DNA of 64,000 nt from Caulobacter sp. SLTY (lineage in GTDB: Bacteria > Pseudomonadota > Alphaproteobacteria > Caulobacterales > Caulobacteraceae): the NCBI RefSeq assembly GCF_009905535.1, contig NZ_JAAALA010000006.1, positions 1 to 64,000 on the forward strand, given 5' to 3'. Below are positions 26,638 through 36,976 of this stretch, in pieces. Numbering within the stretch: the first letter of the stretch is position 1; each line of letters opens with the position of its first letter. The notes beneath the pieces are model-generated. The model did no database searches. It was not told the DNA's origin and saw only the letters and a list, made by a program, of their open reading frames with translations. The position numbers and the translations under genes were made by a program.

Positions 26638-27615
26638 TCAGGTGGTCAGCACCACCTTACCCACATGCGCCCCGGCTTCCAGATAGGCGTGCGCCTCCGC
26701 CGCCTCGGCCAGGGGGAAGGTCCGGTCGACCACCGCCTTCACCTTGCCCGCTGCTACCCAGGGCCAGACCACCCGCTCTACCTCGGCGGCGATCCGCGCC
26801 TTCTCGTCGGCGCTGCGAGGCCGCAGGGTGGAGCCGGTGATGGTCGCCCGCTTCTGCATGATGGCGAACACCGGGACTTCGATCATCGGCCCGGCCTGGG
26901 CTGCGATGTAGACGATGCGGCCGCCGGTGTTCAGGGCCGCCAGGTTCTTCGAAAAGTAGGGACCGCCGACCATGTCGAGGACCACATCGACGCCGCCCTC
27001 CGCCTTGGCCACGGCCTCGAAATCCTCGGCGGTGACGTCCACCGCGACATCAGCGCCGATCTCCAGCGCCTTGGTCTTCTTGTCCGCCCCCCGGCCGGTG
27101 GCGATCACCTTTGCCCCAGCCGCCTTGGCCATTTGGATGGCGGTGACCCCGATGCCGCTGGTCGCCCCATGGATCATCAGGGTCTCGCCGGCCTTCAGCG
27201 CCCCGTGCTCGAAGACGTTGGCGAAGACCGTGAACACCGTCTCCGGCAGCCCGGCCGCCTCTTCCAGGGACAATCCGGCCGGGACCGGCAAGGCGTGCCG
27301 GGCGTCGACCACCGCGTACTCTGCATAACCCCCGCCGCCGAGCAGGGCGCAGACCCGGTCGCCCGCCTTCCAGCGCCCGGCGCCCTGGACCACCTCGCCG
27401 GCCACCTCCAGCCCCAGCACCGGCGAGGCCCCCAGCGGCGGCGGATAGGCGCCCAGCCGCTGGACGATGTCGGGTCGGTTGGCCCCTGCCGCCTTGACCC
27501 GGATCAGGACGTCCCCCTCGCCCGCCACGGGAATGGGCGCCGTTTCGGGCCGCAGCGCCTCGGCGGGCCCCTTGCCGCCCTCGATGCCGATGGCGGTCAT
27601 GGTCTTGTCGGACAT
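26638..27615 (-). CDS. NAD(P)H-quinone oxidoreductase, zinc-free MDR family (PIG3-type)
   Basis: A 325-residue medium-chain dehydrogenase/reductase without the structural or catalytic zinc ligands. The N-terminal part reads VKAAGANRPDIVQRLG and VLGLEVAGEVV; the Rossmann region has MIHGATSGIGVTAIQMAKAA and VIATGRGADKK. This fits the PIG3 quinone oxidoreductase family, NADPH-dependent quinone reductases. It is divergent from the DUF1192 gene (27702) and probably shares a transcript with the following GST gene. Confidence 0.92.
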   Translation of the reverse strand: MSDKTMTAIGIEGGKGPAEALRPETAPIPVAGEGDVLIRVKAAGANRPDIVQRLGAYPPPLGASPVLGLEVAGEVVQGAGRWKAGDRVCALLGGGGYAEYAVVDARHALPVPAGLSLEEAAGLPETVFTVFANVFEHGALKAGETLMIHGATSGIGVTAIQMAKAAGAKVIATGRGADKKTKALEIGADVAVDVTAEDFEAVAKAEGGVDVVLDMVGGPYFSKNLAALNTGGRIVYIAAQAGPMIEVPVFAIMQKRATITGSTLRPRSADEKARIAAEVERVVWPWVAAGKVKAVVDRTFPLAEAAEAHAYLEAGAHVGKVVLTT

Positions 27616-27701
27616 CCTGGGGCTCCCAAAAGCTTGCGCGCGGCGCGGTTGCGGCGTCAGATAGGACCAAATCCGGCCCTTCGCGATAGGAGAGACGGCG
27701 A

Positions 27702-27911
27702 ATGATCGACGAACCCCTCGGCCCCCGGGCCGGACGCGGCGACACCCTCAAGGCCCTGGGCCGCGAGGACCTGGACATCTACGGGGTGTCGGAGCTGGAG
27801 GAGCGCATCGAGGCGCTACAGGCGGAAATCGCCCGCTGCAGGGCTCAGATCGACAAGAAACAGGCGGGAAAATCGGCCGCGGAGGCGCTGTTCAACTTCA
27901 AGAACGGCTGA
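27702..27911 (+). CDS. DUF1192 family protein
   Basis: A 69-residue protein with the DUF1192 pattern: LGREDLDIYGVSELEERIEA followed by a short coiled-coil (LQAEIARCRAQIDKKQ) and AAEALF. Function is unknown; the family is alphaproteobacterial and is often a neighbour of the RcdA/DUF1465 gene, as here. The GAGA-type ribosome site is modest. Confidence 0.88.
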   Translation: MIDEPLGPRAGRGDTLKALGREDLDIYGVSELEERIEALQAEIARCRAQIDKKQAGKSAAEALFNFKNG

Positions 27912-27924
27912 ACAGGGTAAGGGG

Positions 27925-27941
27925 TTGGCACGCGGGTTGCA
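27925..27941 (+). promoter_or_regulatory. Sigma-54-type (-24/-12) promoter upstream of rcdA
   Basis: TTGGCACG at 27925-27932 and TTGCA at 27937-27941 are separated by 4 bases, matching the RpoN consensus with the required 12-base spacing between the GG and GC dinucleotides. Transcription would start about 50 bases before the rcdA ATG. Chance matches happen; no activator site was identified. Confidence 0.6.
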
Positions 27942-28002
27942 GTCCGTTGGCGGACGGCCAGTTCGGCCGGCAAACGCGTAACAGTTAGGGGCGGAAGTCT
28001 TG

Positions 28003-28521
28003 ATGAACGATCTCAGCGCACTGGCGACGGCGCCGTGGCGAGCCGGTGTGATTTCCGACTTCGCCCGCTCCGAACTGTTCGAGCGCACCTTCCAGGAAGG
28101 CATGGACCTGGTCGAGGAGACCGCCGCCTATCTCGATGGGGCCGGCCGCCAGGACAGCAAGCTGCTCAGCCGCAACGCCGCCCTGTCCTACGCCGCCGAA
28201 AGCATGCGCCTGACCACCCGTCTGATGCAGGTGGCCAGCTGGCTGCTGGTCCAGCGCGCCGTCCGCGAAGGCGACATGGCCCCGGACGCCGCCTGCGATG
28301 ACCGCTACCGCCTTAGCGCCGAAGCCGTCCATGACGCTGAGGCCCCGACTGAAACCCTGCCCGTGGGTCTCCTGGTCCTGCTCGAACGCTCGGGCCGCCT
28401 CTACGACCGCGTCCGCCACCTCGACCGCCGCATGTATGTGGAGTCCCAGGAAGAAGAAGTCCCCAACGCCGTGCTGAGCCAGTTCGACCGCCTGCGCGAT
28501 GCGTTCGGAGCGGTGGGTTAG
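28003..28521 (+). CDS. rcdA: RcdA/DUF1465 family protein (regulator of CtrA degradation)
   Basis: A 172-residue helical protein of DUF1465, the family of Caulobacter RcdA, an adaptor that with CpdR, PopA and ClpXP delivers the cell-cycle regulator CtrA for proteolysis at the G1-S transition. Family hallmarks: FARSELFERTFQEGMDLVEE, LSRNAALSYAAESMRLTTRL and QVASWLLVQRAVREGDM. The start is ATG 28003, with GGGGCGG upstream. A sigma-54-like promoter lies at 27925-27941. Its presence indicates a CtrA-type cell cycle and strongly supports Caulobacterales or a relative. Confidence 0.88.
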   Translation: MNDLSALATAPWRAGVISDFARSELFERTFQEGMDLVEETAAYLDGAGRQDSKLLSRNAALSYAAESMRLTTRLMQVASWLLVQRAVREGDMAPDAACDDRYRLSAEAVHDAEAPTETLPVGLLVLLERSGRLYDRVRHLDRRMYVESQEEEVPNAVLSQFDRLRDAFGAVG

Positions 28522-28548
28522 GCTCACCCCCTTCCTCTACACCATAGC

Positions 28549-28711
28549 TGTCATCCTTCGGGCGCGCGGAGCGCGAACTGGAGGACCCACGCCAAGGGCG
28601 GAACCGCCTGGAGCCCAAAGGCCGTCACCGAGGGCCGCACCCATCCCTCAAACGACATGCGCCAAGCGGACGAGTGGGTCCTCCGGTCCGCTACGCGGCC
28701 GAAGCATGACA
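28549..28711. repeat. Long palindromic element B
   Basis: The arms 28549-28590 and about 28670-28711 are imperfect inverse copies: the left begins TGTCATCCTTCGG and ends GGAGGACCCAC, the right begins GTGGGTCCTCC and ends GAAGCATGACA. The centre is about 80 bases. No transposase is present. It is a REP/MITE-like structure distinct from family A apart from the GTCAT termini. Confidence 0.65.
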
Positions 28712-28785
28712 TGGGGTGGGAGGCGATAATTCTACCCGGGTGAAATTCAAACCGCGCTCCGCACCCACCGAGCCGTCACTTTTAG

Positions 28786-28985
28786 CACCCGTCGTCCGTA
28801 GCCCCAGCCCCCCTCAAACCAGGCTACATCCGCAAACAGTCGACCTATACCTCGGGCTACGCCCGGCCCCACACCAGCAAGTCCTCTGGCTACCGCAAAG
28901 CCAACAGGGCTGGGTCGATCGACCCCGCCAACAAAATCGCCGGATGTTTCGTAGCCGGCCGTGGTAGAATCGCCCGCTTCGTCAA
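28786..28985 (+). pseudogene. Startless open frame, possible gene remnant
   Basis: After a TAG at 28783-28785, the frame is open but has no ATG, GTG or TTG near its beginning. It encodes a Tyr/Ser/Thr/Lys-rich stretch including GYIRKQSTYTSGYARPHTSK, a composition unlike the Arg/Ala/Pro-rich shadows typical of this genome. The pattern is reminiscent of small secreted GY-RKDGTYV-type proteins. It could be a decayed gene or a chance frame. Confidence 0.25.
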
Positions 28986-28987
28986 CG

Positions 28988-29018
28988 CAAAAGGCCGGCC
29001 CAACCGGGCCGGCCTCTG
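28988..29018 (-). terminator. Intrinsic terminator of rpmE
   Basis: A perfect 10-base-pair stem (28992-29001 with 29006-29015), 4-base loop and following UUUU (A-run at 28989-28992) lie 25 bases beyond the rpmE stop on the minus strand. Confidence 0.85.
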
Positions 29019-29040
29019 TCGTCCACAGACGTGGAGCAGC

Positions 29041-29265
29041 TTATTTCTTGGTGAAGGCACCGAACTTGGCGTTGAACCGGCTGACGCGGCCGCCGCGGTC
29101 CAGCAGGGTCTGGTTGCCGCCGGTCCAAGCCGGGTGGGTGTTCGGGTCGATGTCGAGGTTCAGCGTCGCGCCTTCCTTGCCCATCGTCGAACGGGTCTTG
29201 TAGGTGGTGCCGTCCACCATCACGACGTTGATGAAGTGATAGTCGGGGTGCGTGTCTTGTTTCAT
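29041..29265 (-). CDS. rpmE: 50S ribosomal protein L31
   Basis: A 74-residue L31 starting [20 protein letters not shown] and containing NTHPAWTGG and RFNAKFG. There is no CxxC motif, so it is the zinc-independent form, as usual in alphaproteobacteria. The start at 29265 matches homologues; four extra in-frame codons upstream are not needed. It is divergent from the ABC exporter and has its own terminator. Confidence 0.96.
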   Translation of the reverse strand: MKQDTHPDYHFINVVMVDGTTYKTRSTMGKEGATLNLDIDPNTHPAWTGGNQTLLDRGGRVSRFNAKFGAFTKK

Positions 29266-29393
29266 CGGGCGGTCCAACCGACAGAGTGCGGCAAATTAGG
29301 TGTGAGCGCGGGGTCGCCCGCGGAGACGCGCGGCTATACAGAAGGCGGCGCGACAAGGCAAGCAAGAGTCGCCGGAACCAGACGTCAGGGATC

Positions 29394-31241
<1,848 letters not shown>

Positions 31242-31368
31242 GGGGTTTCCCTTAGTGTCGATTTGAGTTCAGGCGGCGCAAACCTCGCTGCACCCTTCCT
31301 GGCCCGGCGTCGCGGCGTCGGGTCGGCCGGCGCCTCGCCGGTCGTTGTGCGAACATGGGGCGTGAACG

Positions 31369-32760
31369 TTGGAAAATCTCGACGCCTTGGTCCTGGCGAG
31401 ACTGCAATTCGCCTTCACCATCGCGTTCCACATCATCTTCCCGAGCTTCACCATTGGCCTGGCCAGCTTCCTGGCGGTCTGTGAAGGCCTCTGGCTGACC
31501 ACCCGGCGGGAGGTGTTCCGCAACCTCTACCTCTTCTGGGTAAAAGTGTTCGCCATCAGCTTTGGCATGGGCGTCGTCTCCGGCGTCGTCATGAGCTACC
31601 AGCTGGGCACCAACTGGAGCGTCTTCTCTCAGGTCTCCGCCCCGGTCATCGGCCCGCTGTTTGCCTTCGAGGTGCTGACCGCCTTCTTCCTGGAGGCCAG
31701 CTTCCTGGGGATCATGCTGTTCGGCTGGAAGAAGGTGGGGCCGGGCCTCCACTTCACCTCCACCGTGCTGGTCGCCATCGGCACCCTGATCTCGGCCTTC
31801 TGGATCATCAGCGCCAACAGCTGGATGCAGGCCCCGGCCGGCTACGCCGTCCTGCCCGACGGGACCCTGACCGCCACCGACTGGTGGGCCGTGGTGTTCA
31901 ACCCGACCTTCCCTGTCCGCCTGGCCCACATGGCCCTGGCCGCCTTCCTGACCACGGCCCTGGCGGTCGGGGGGGCCAGCGCCTGGGTGCTGTTGCGCGA
32001 CAGGGACCAGCCGGAGAGCCGCATGGCCCTGCGCATGGCCATCGGCATGTTCGCCATCGTGGCTCCGCTACAGCTGGTCGTCGGCCATGCCTCGGGCGAG
32101 ATCGTCCGTGATCACCAGCCACTGAAGCTGGCCGCCATCGAGGCCTACTGGGAGACCCGCGCCGACCAGCCGCAGAGCCTGGTGGGCATCCCCGACCGGG
32201 ACGCCGCCAAGACCCACGGCGAGATCGCCATCCCCGGCATCGGTAATCCGATCCAAGGCGTCTCGCGCGACACAGTGCTCAAGGGGCTCGATGCCTGGCC
32301 GCGCGAGGACTGGCCGGTGGTCTGGCTGGTCTACTGGGCCTTCCGGGTGATGGTGGGCTTGGGGCTCGCGATGATCGGGCTCGGCCTCTGGGGCGCCTGG
32401 TGCTGCTGGCGCAAGGGACCGGAGGCCAACCGCCTGTTCCTGATGTCCAGCGTGTTCATGGCGCCGATGGGCTTCGTGGCGGTGATCGCCGGCTGGATCG
32501 TCGCCGAGGTCGGCCGCCAGCCTTGGGTGATTTACGGCGTGCTGCGGACCAAGGACGCCGTCTCGCCGGTCGGCGCCGGGCAGGTCAGCGCCTCACTGCT
32601 GGCCTTCATGGTCATCTACGCCATCGTGTTCAGCGCCGGCGCCCTCTACATTCTGCGCCTGCTCAACCGCGGCCCCGCCCCGCACGAAGAGGCCCCGACC
32701 CAGGAGGACCGCGCCCCCGGCACGCCCCTGGCCGCCGCGCCCGACGAGGAGGCCCCCTGA
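31369..32760 (+). CDS. cydA: Cytochrome bd-type ubiquinol oxidase subunit I (cyanide-insensitive type)
   Basis: A 463-residue integral membrane subunit that carries the haems and the quinol site. It begins LQFAFTIAFHIIFPSFTIGL (haem-ligand His) and includes QLGTNWSVFSQVSAPVIGPL, GHASGEIV and QPLKLAAIEAYWET. The Q-loop is short, as in CioA rather than E. coli CydA. The start is TTG at 31369. The enzyme reduces oxygen to water with ubiquinol without pumping protons, useful at low oxygen or under cyanide, sulfide or NO stress. It is cotranscribed with cydB, whose ATG overlaps this stop by one base. Confidence 0.95.
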   Translation: MENLDALVLARLQFAFTIAFHIIFPSFTIGLASFLAVCEGLWLTTRREVFRNLYLFWVKVFAISFGMGVVSGVVMSYQLGTNWSVFSQVSAPVIGPLFAFEVLTAFFLEASFLGIMLFGWKKVGPGLHFTSTVLVAIGTLISAFWIISANSWMQAPAGYAVLPDGTLTATDWWAVVFNPTFPVRLAHMALAAFLTTALAVGGASAWVLLRDRDQPESRMALRMAIGMFAIVAPLQLVVGHASGEIVRDHQPLKLAAIEAYWETRADQPQSLVGIPDRDAAKTHGEIAIPGIGNPIQGVSRDTVLKGLDAWPREDWPVVWLVYWAFRVMVGLGLAMIGLGLWGAWCCWRKGPEANRLFLMSSVFMAPMGFVAVIAGWIVAEVGRQPWVIYGVLRTKDAVSPVGAGQVSASLLAFMVIYAIVFSAGALYILRLLNRGPAPHEEAPTQEDRAPGTPLAAAPDEEAP

Positions 32761-33779
32761 TGGATCTGCCGCTGATCTGGGCCGGGCTGATCGCCACCGC
32801 CGTTCTGCTCTACGTCCTGCTGGACGGGTTCGACCTCGGCGTCGGCATCCTCTTCCCCTTCGCCCGCAGTCCGGCCGAGCGGGACGCGATGATGAACTCC
32901 ATCGCCCCCTACTGGGACGGCAACGAGACCTGGCTGGTGCTGGGCGGCGGCGGGCTGTTCGCCGCCTTCCCCATGGCCTACGCCATCCTCGGCCCGGCCC
33001 TCTATCTCCCCCTCATGCTGATGCTGCTGGCCCTGATCCTGCGCGGCGTCGCCTTCGAGTTCCGGCTGCACGGACGCCGGCGCGGCAAGGCCCTGTGGAC
33101 CGCCGCCTTCGCCGGCGGCTCGCTCGCCGCCACCCTCGCCCAGGGCCTGGTGCTGGGCGGCTTCATCCAGGGCATCAAGGTCGAGGACGGCGCCTTCGTC
33201 GGCGGTCCCTTCGACTGGCTCACCCCCTACAGCCTGCTGGTCTCGGCGGGCCTCGCGGCCGGCTACGCTTTGCTCGGCGCGACCTGGGTAATCTGGCGCT
33301 CTGAAGGTCAGCTGCAGGCCGACGCTCGCCGCTGGGCCTGGATCAGCGGCGGTCTGGTCGCCGCCCTGCTCGCCGCCGTCAGCCTCGCCACTCTGCTGGT
33401 CCATCCGCGCATCGCCCAGCGCTGGGGCTACGAGGGCGGCGCCTTCGATCTCGCCGCCTTCCTGCCGCTCAGCCCGATTCCGCTGCTCGGACTGGCCGGT
33501 CTGGCGGTCATCGCCTGGGGGCTGCGCAAGGGCTCCCACAAGGGCCCCTTCCTCGGCGCCCTGCTGGTCTTCTTCTCCGGCTTCGTGGGCCTCGCCGCCG
33601 GCTTCTTCCCCAACATCATTCCCTACGACGTCACCTTCCGCCAGGCGGCCAACCAGGACGGGCCGCTGGCCTTCATGCTGGTCGGAGTCGCCATCCTGCT
33701 GCCGGTGATCCTCGGCTACACCGCCTGGGTCTACTGGATCTTCCGAGGCAAGGTCGCCGCCGATGCCGGATATCATTGA
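32760..33779 (+). CDS. cydB: Cytochrome bd-type ubiquinol oxidase subunit II
   Basis: A 339-residue, roughly nine-helix subunit that pairs with CydA. The N terminus IWAGLIATAVLLYVLLDGFD and YWDGNETWLVLGGGGLFAAF are diagnostic. TGATG links it to cydA (one-base overlap), implying translational coupling. A further small membrane gene starts inside its 3' end (33763), completing a three-gene oxidase operon. Confidence 0.96.
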   Translation: MDLPLIWAGLIATAVLLYVLLDGFDLGVGILFPFARSPAERDAMMNSIAPYWDGNETWLVLGGGGLFAAFPMAYAILGPALYLPLMLMLLALILRGVAFEFRLHGRRRGKALWTAAFAGGSLAATLAQGLVLGGFIQGIKVEDGAFVGGPFDWLTPYSLLVSAGLAAGYALLGATWVIWRSEGQLQADARRWAWISGGLVAALLAAVSLATLLVHPRIAQRWGYEGGAFDLAAFLPLSPIPLLGLAGLAVIAWGLRKGSHKGPFLGALLVFFSGFVGLAAGFFPNIIPYDVTFRQAANQDGPLAFMLVGVAILLPVILGYTAWVYWIFRGKVAADAGYH

Positions 33780-33912
33780 AGGCCCGCCCGAGGCGGACGA
33801 CCCGCGCCCCAGCTGGCCCAGCCGCCTGATGTGGTTCGCCCTGCTGGCGCTCGGCGGCTTGGCCGCCACGGCGGCGGTGGCCTATGCGCTAAGAGCGATG
33901 CTCGGCCTGTAG
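33763..33912 (+). CDS. DUF2474/CydX-like small third subunit of the oxidase
   Basis: A 49-residue open frame beginning MPDIIEGPPEADDPRPSW, followed by one membrane helix (LMWFALLALGGLAATAAVAY) and a short basic/hydrophobic tail. Its ATG lies 17 bases before the end of cydB, in another frame. Position after cydB, size and single helix fit the small subunits (DUF2474 in CioAB-type operons, CydX in E. coli) that stabilise haem in bd oxidases. Too short for most gene finders and easily missed. Confidence 0.8.
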   Translation: MPDIIEGPPEADDPRPSWPSRLMWFALLALGGLAATAAVAYALRAMLGL

Positions 33913-33971
33913 CGCTTGCCTGACCTAACGGCCGGGCCTCCACTGTCCCTAAAACGACAAGGGAGAACGCC

Positions 33972-34745
33972 ATGGATCTGGGCCTCAAGGACAAGGTCAT
34001 CTTCGTCGCCGGCGCCAGCCGCGGCATCGGCCTGGGGATCGTCGAGGCCTGCCTGGCCGAGGGCGCCAAGGTGGCCATCACCGCCCGCGGCGCCGAAGCG
34101 CTGGAAGCCACCCGCGGCGACCTTGCCGCTCGGTTCGGCGAAGACCGCCTCTGGGCCATGGCCGGCGACCTGCGCGAGACGGCGGTCATCGAAAAGGCCC
34201 TGGCCGCCTGTGAAGAGGCCCTCGGCCCCATCCACGGGGCGGTGGCCAACGTCGGCCTCCACCCCTGCCCGCCCGGAGCGGCGGTGGACGACGAGACCTG
34301 GGACGCGGGCTTCTCCCAGAACCTGGGCTCTGCGTGGCGGCTGGCGCGCGGGGCTTATGCCCGGATGGAGCCGCGCGGCGCTGGCTCGATCCTGTTCATC
34401 AGCTCGATCGCGGGCCTGGGCGCCCTCGGCACGCCCCTGACCTACGGCACCGCCAAGGCGGCGGTGAACCACCTGACCAAGGAACTGGCCCAGATCACCG
34501 GCCGCAAGAAGGTGCGGGTCAACTGCATCGCGCCGGGCAACATCATCTTCCCCGGCGGCGACTGGGAGGCGCGCTCGACCGGCGAGCGGGCCGACAACTG
34601 GAACCGCTGGATCCGCCGCGAGGTGCCGCTGCAGCGGTTCGGCAAGCCGGAGGAAATCGGCTCCATGGCCGCATTCCTGCTCAGCGACAAGGCCAGCTTC
34701 GTCCACGGGGCGGTGATCCCCGTCGACGGCGGCCAGACGAAATAA
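33972..34745 (+). CDS. Short-chain dehydrogenase/reductase
   Basis: A 257-residue classical SDR: cofactor motif GASRGIGLG near residues 14-22, NVG (a variant of NNAG) near 95, and the Ser-Tyr-Lys set in SSIAG...YGTAKAAVN near 140-160. The N terminus DLGLKDKVIFVAGASRG and the C-terminal SFVHGAVIPVDGG are typical of FabG-like or 3-hydroxyacyl-CoA dehydrogenase members. The substrate is unknown. It precedes an enoyl-CoA hydratase gene by 12 bases, so a role in acyl-CoA or ring-cleavage metabolism is plausible. Confidence 0.9.
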   Translation: MDLGLKDKVIFVAGASRGIGLGIVEACLAEGAKVAITARGAEALEATRGDLAARFGEDRLWAMAGDLRETAVIEKALAACEEALGPIHGAVANVGLHPCPPGAAVDDETWDAGFSQNLGSAWRLARGAYARMEPRGAGSILFISSIAGLGALGTPLTYGTAKAAVNHLTKELAQITGRKKVRVNCIAPGNIIFPGGDWEARSTGERADNWNRWIRREVPLQRFGKPEEIGSMAAFLLSDKASFVHGAVIPVDGGQTK

Positions 34746-34757
34746 GGAGTGCAGACG

Positions 34758-35579
34758 ATGACCCAGAACAACGATGCCACCTACGAACACCTCGACATCC
34801 GGCTGGAGAACCAGACGGCCTGGGTGACGATGAATAGGCCCGACAGCCTGAACGCCCTGAACCGCAAGCTGGTCGAGGAGCTGCGCGACTTCTTCGTCGG
34901 CCTCTACTGGCGCCGCGACGTGCGGGTGGTGGTGATCCGGGGCGCCGGCACGGCCTTCTGCGCCGGGTTGGACCTGAAGGAGCGCAGCAACAGCGAAGGC
35001 GGTCGTTCGATCGGCGCGGGCCTCACAGCCCAGCGCCGGATCAGCGAGATCGTAATCGCCATGCGCCGCTGTCCCCAGCCGATCATCGCCTGCATCGACG
35101 GGGCGGCGGCTGGCGGCGGCTTCGCTATTGCCCTGGCCAGCGACGTGCGGATCGCCACGCCGCGGCTCAAAGCCAACGCCGCCTTCATCCGCATCGGCCT
35201 GACCGCCTGCGACATCGGCGTCAGCTACTTCCTGCCGCGCATGGTCGGCAGCTCGGTGGCGGCGGAATACATGCTCACCGGCCGGTTCTTCACCGCCCAG
35301 CGGGCCTATGAGCTGGGCCTGATCAGCCAGATCGTCGAGGCCGACGATCTGCAGAGCCTGGCCCAGGGCTTCGTCGACGACATGCTGCACGCCACACCGC
35401 TCGGCCTGCGGCTGACCAAGGAGTGCCTCAACCACGCCATCGACGCGCAAGGGCTGGAAGCGGCCATCGCCATGGAAGACCGCAACCAGATCCTGGCCAG
35501 CTCCGACGGCGACTTCCAGGAAGGCGTGCGAGCCTTCCTGGAAAAACGCCGGCCGGTTTACGAGACCCGCGAAAGCTGA
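34758..35579 (+). CDS. Enoyl-CoA hydratase/isomerase family protein
   Basis: A 273-residue crotonase-fold protein. Oxyanion-hole segments are seen: VIRGAGTAFCAGLDLKE and IACIDGAAAGGGFAIALASD. It may hydrate or isomerise acyl-CoA; the exact reaction is unclear because crotonase-fold active sites vary. AAGGAG 8 bases before ATG 34758 sets the start. It is the second gene of a pair with the SDR, and its last 22 bases overlap the convergent MATE gene. Confidence 0.9.
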   Translation: MTQNNDATYEHLDIRLENQTAWVTMNRPDSLNALNRKLVEELRDFFVGLYWRRDVRVVVIRGAGTAFCAGLDLKERSNSEGGRSIGAGLTAQRRISEIVIAMRRCPQPIIACIDGAAAGGGFAIALASDVRIATPRLKANAAFIRIGLTACDIGVSYFLPRMVGSSVAAEYMLTGRFFTAQRAYELGLISQIVEADDLQSLAQGFVDDMLHATPLGLRLTKECLNHAIDAQGLEAAIAMEDRNQILASSDGDFQEGVRAFLEKRRPVYETRES

Positions 35580-36976
35580 CCGGGACGGGTCAGGAGGTGG
35601 AAGCGCAGGCACATGGCCAGCGCCGCCACCGCCAGCCCGAAGGCCAGGCCGATCCAGATGCCGAGGCCCCCCATGCCGAGGGTGACCCCCAGCAGGATGC
35701 AGACCGGGGCCCCGGCGAGCCAGTAGCTGCCGCCGGCCAGGATCATCGGCCAGCGGGCGTCCTTCAGCCCGCGTAGGCTGAGGGCGCCGACCACCTGCAG
35801 GGCGTCGAACAGCTGGAAGGCCGCCGCCACCTTCAGGAACAGCGCCGCCAGGGCGATGATCTGCAGGTCCTCAGGCCCCCGCCCGGCGATGTAGAGCCCG
35901 GCGATCCAATGGCCGGCGAAGGCCATCAGCACGCCAAACAGCAGCACCACCCCGCCGCCCGCGACCATGGCCACGAACCCGGCCCGCCGCGTGCCGGCCG
36001 TGTCGCCCGCGCCGGCGAACAGGCCGACGCGCACGGTGGCCGCCATGGCGATGCCCAGAGGCACCATGAAGGTCACCGAGGCGAAGTTCAGGGCCACCTG
36101 GTGCGCCGCCAGGGTGGCGGCCCCGAAGGTGCCGGCCACCAGGGTCATGGCGTTGAACAGCATGGCCTCGAACAGCATGGTCAGGCCGATCGGCACGCCC
36201 AGCCGGAACAGCTCCTTGAACTGGCCCCAGTCCGGCGTCCGGAAGCCCTCGAACACCGGCACCCGGCGCAGGACCGGGTCCAGCCAGAGGATCACCACCA
36301 TGGCCAGGAAGGAGAACACCGCCGAACTGGAGGTGGCGATGCCCGCCCCGATGATGCCCAGTTTCGGCAGGCCCAGGTGTCCGAAGATCAGCGCCCAGGC
36401 CAGCACGAAGTTGAACGCGATGGCCGCCAGCATGACGTAGAGCGACGCCCTCGGCCGCTCCAGGGCGGTGGCGAAGTTCCGCAGCACCTGGAAGCCGAAG
36501 GTGAAGGGCAGGCCGAAGCACAGCATAGCTGTGAACTTGCCCGCGTCCCGCGCCAGCGCCGGGTCCTGCCCCAGGTGGCTGAGGATCCAGCCCGCCGACA
36601 GCAGGATGGGGATCAGCGGGAGCGGCAGCACGATGGCCACCCACAGGCCCATGCGGGTGACCGCCCGGGGACCGTCGATGTCGTTCGGGTTGCGGCCCAG
36701 CATCTGGGCGATCATCGGCGCCACGGCGGCGGTCGGCCCGCCGCCCATCAGCCAGCAGAAGTAGTAGACGGTATTGCCGATCGCCGCCGCCGCCAGGGCG
36801 TGGGAACTGAGGCGCCCCAGCAGCACCACGTCGGTGGCCAGGATGGCCATCTGGGCCAACTGGGTGATGATCAGCGGTCCCGACAGCCACAACAGGGCGC
36901 GGGCTTCGGCCAGCCAGCCGGCGAGGCTTCCGCCTGGACTGAGGCGGCTGGAGAAGGTTTGTGAGGTCAAGCTCAT
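35558..36976 (-). CDS. MATE-family multidrug/cation efflux protein (NorM-like)
   Basis: A 472-residue, 12-helix transporter: LSGPLIITQLAQMAILATDV at the start of helix 1 and the second-half repeat beginning LFRLGVPIGLTMLFEAMLFN. MATE proteins expel cationic drugs and metabolites by Na+ or H+ antiport. The start at ATG 36976 begins MSLTSQTFSS. A strong intrinsic terminator ends about 52 bases upstream of this start, preceded by a heavily structured 200-base region, so expression may be controlled by attenuation. Confidence 0.92.
   Translation of the reverse strand: MSLTSQTFSSRLSPGGSLAGWLAEARALLWLSGPLIITQLAQMAILATDVVLLGRLSSHALAAAAIGNTVYYFCWLMGGGPTAAVAPMIAQMLGRNPNDIDGPRAVTRMGLWVAIVLPLPLIPILLSAGWILSHLGQDPALARDAGKFTAMLCFGLPFTFGFQVLRNFATALERPRASLYVMLAAIAFNFVLAWALIFGHLGLPKLGIIGAGIATSSSAVFSFLAMVVILWLDPVLRRVPVFEGFRTPDWGQFKELFRLGVPIGLTMLFEAMLFNAMTLVAGTFGAATLAAHQVALNFASVTFMVPLGIAMAATVRVGLFAGAGDTAGTRRAGFVAMVAGGGVVLLFGVLMAFAGHWIAGLYIAGRGPEDLQIIALAALFLKVAAAFQLFDALQVVGALSLRGLKDARWPMILAGGSYWLAGAPVCILLGVTLGMGGLGIWIGLAFGLAVAALAMCLRFHLLTRPGQLSRVS

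Larger units (their letters stand above)
28522..29040. other. 519-base intergenic region between rcdA and rpmE
   Basis: It holds a long palindromic element (28549-28711), an open frame without a start codon and of unusual composition (28786-28985), and the rpmE terminator (28992-29015). Nothing else is supported. Confidence 0.6.
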
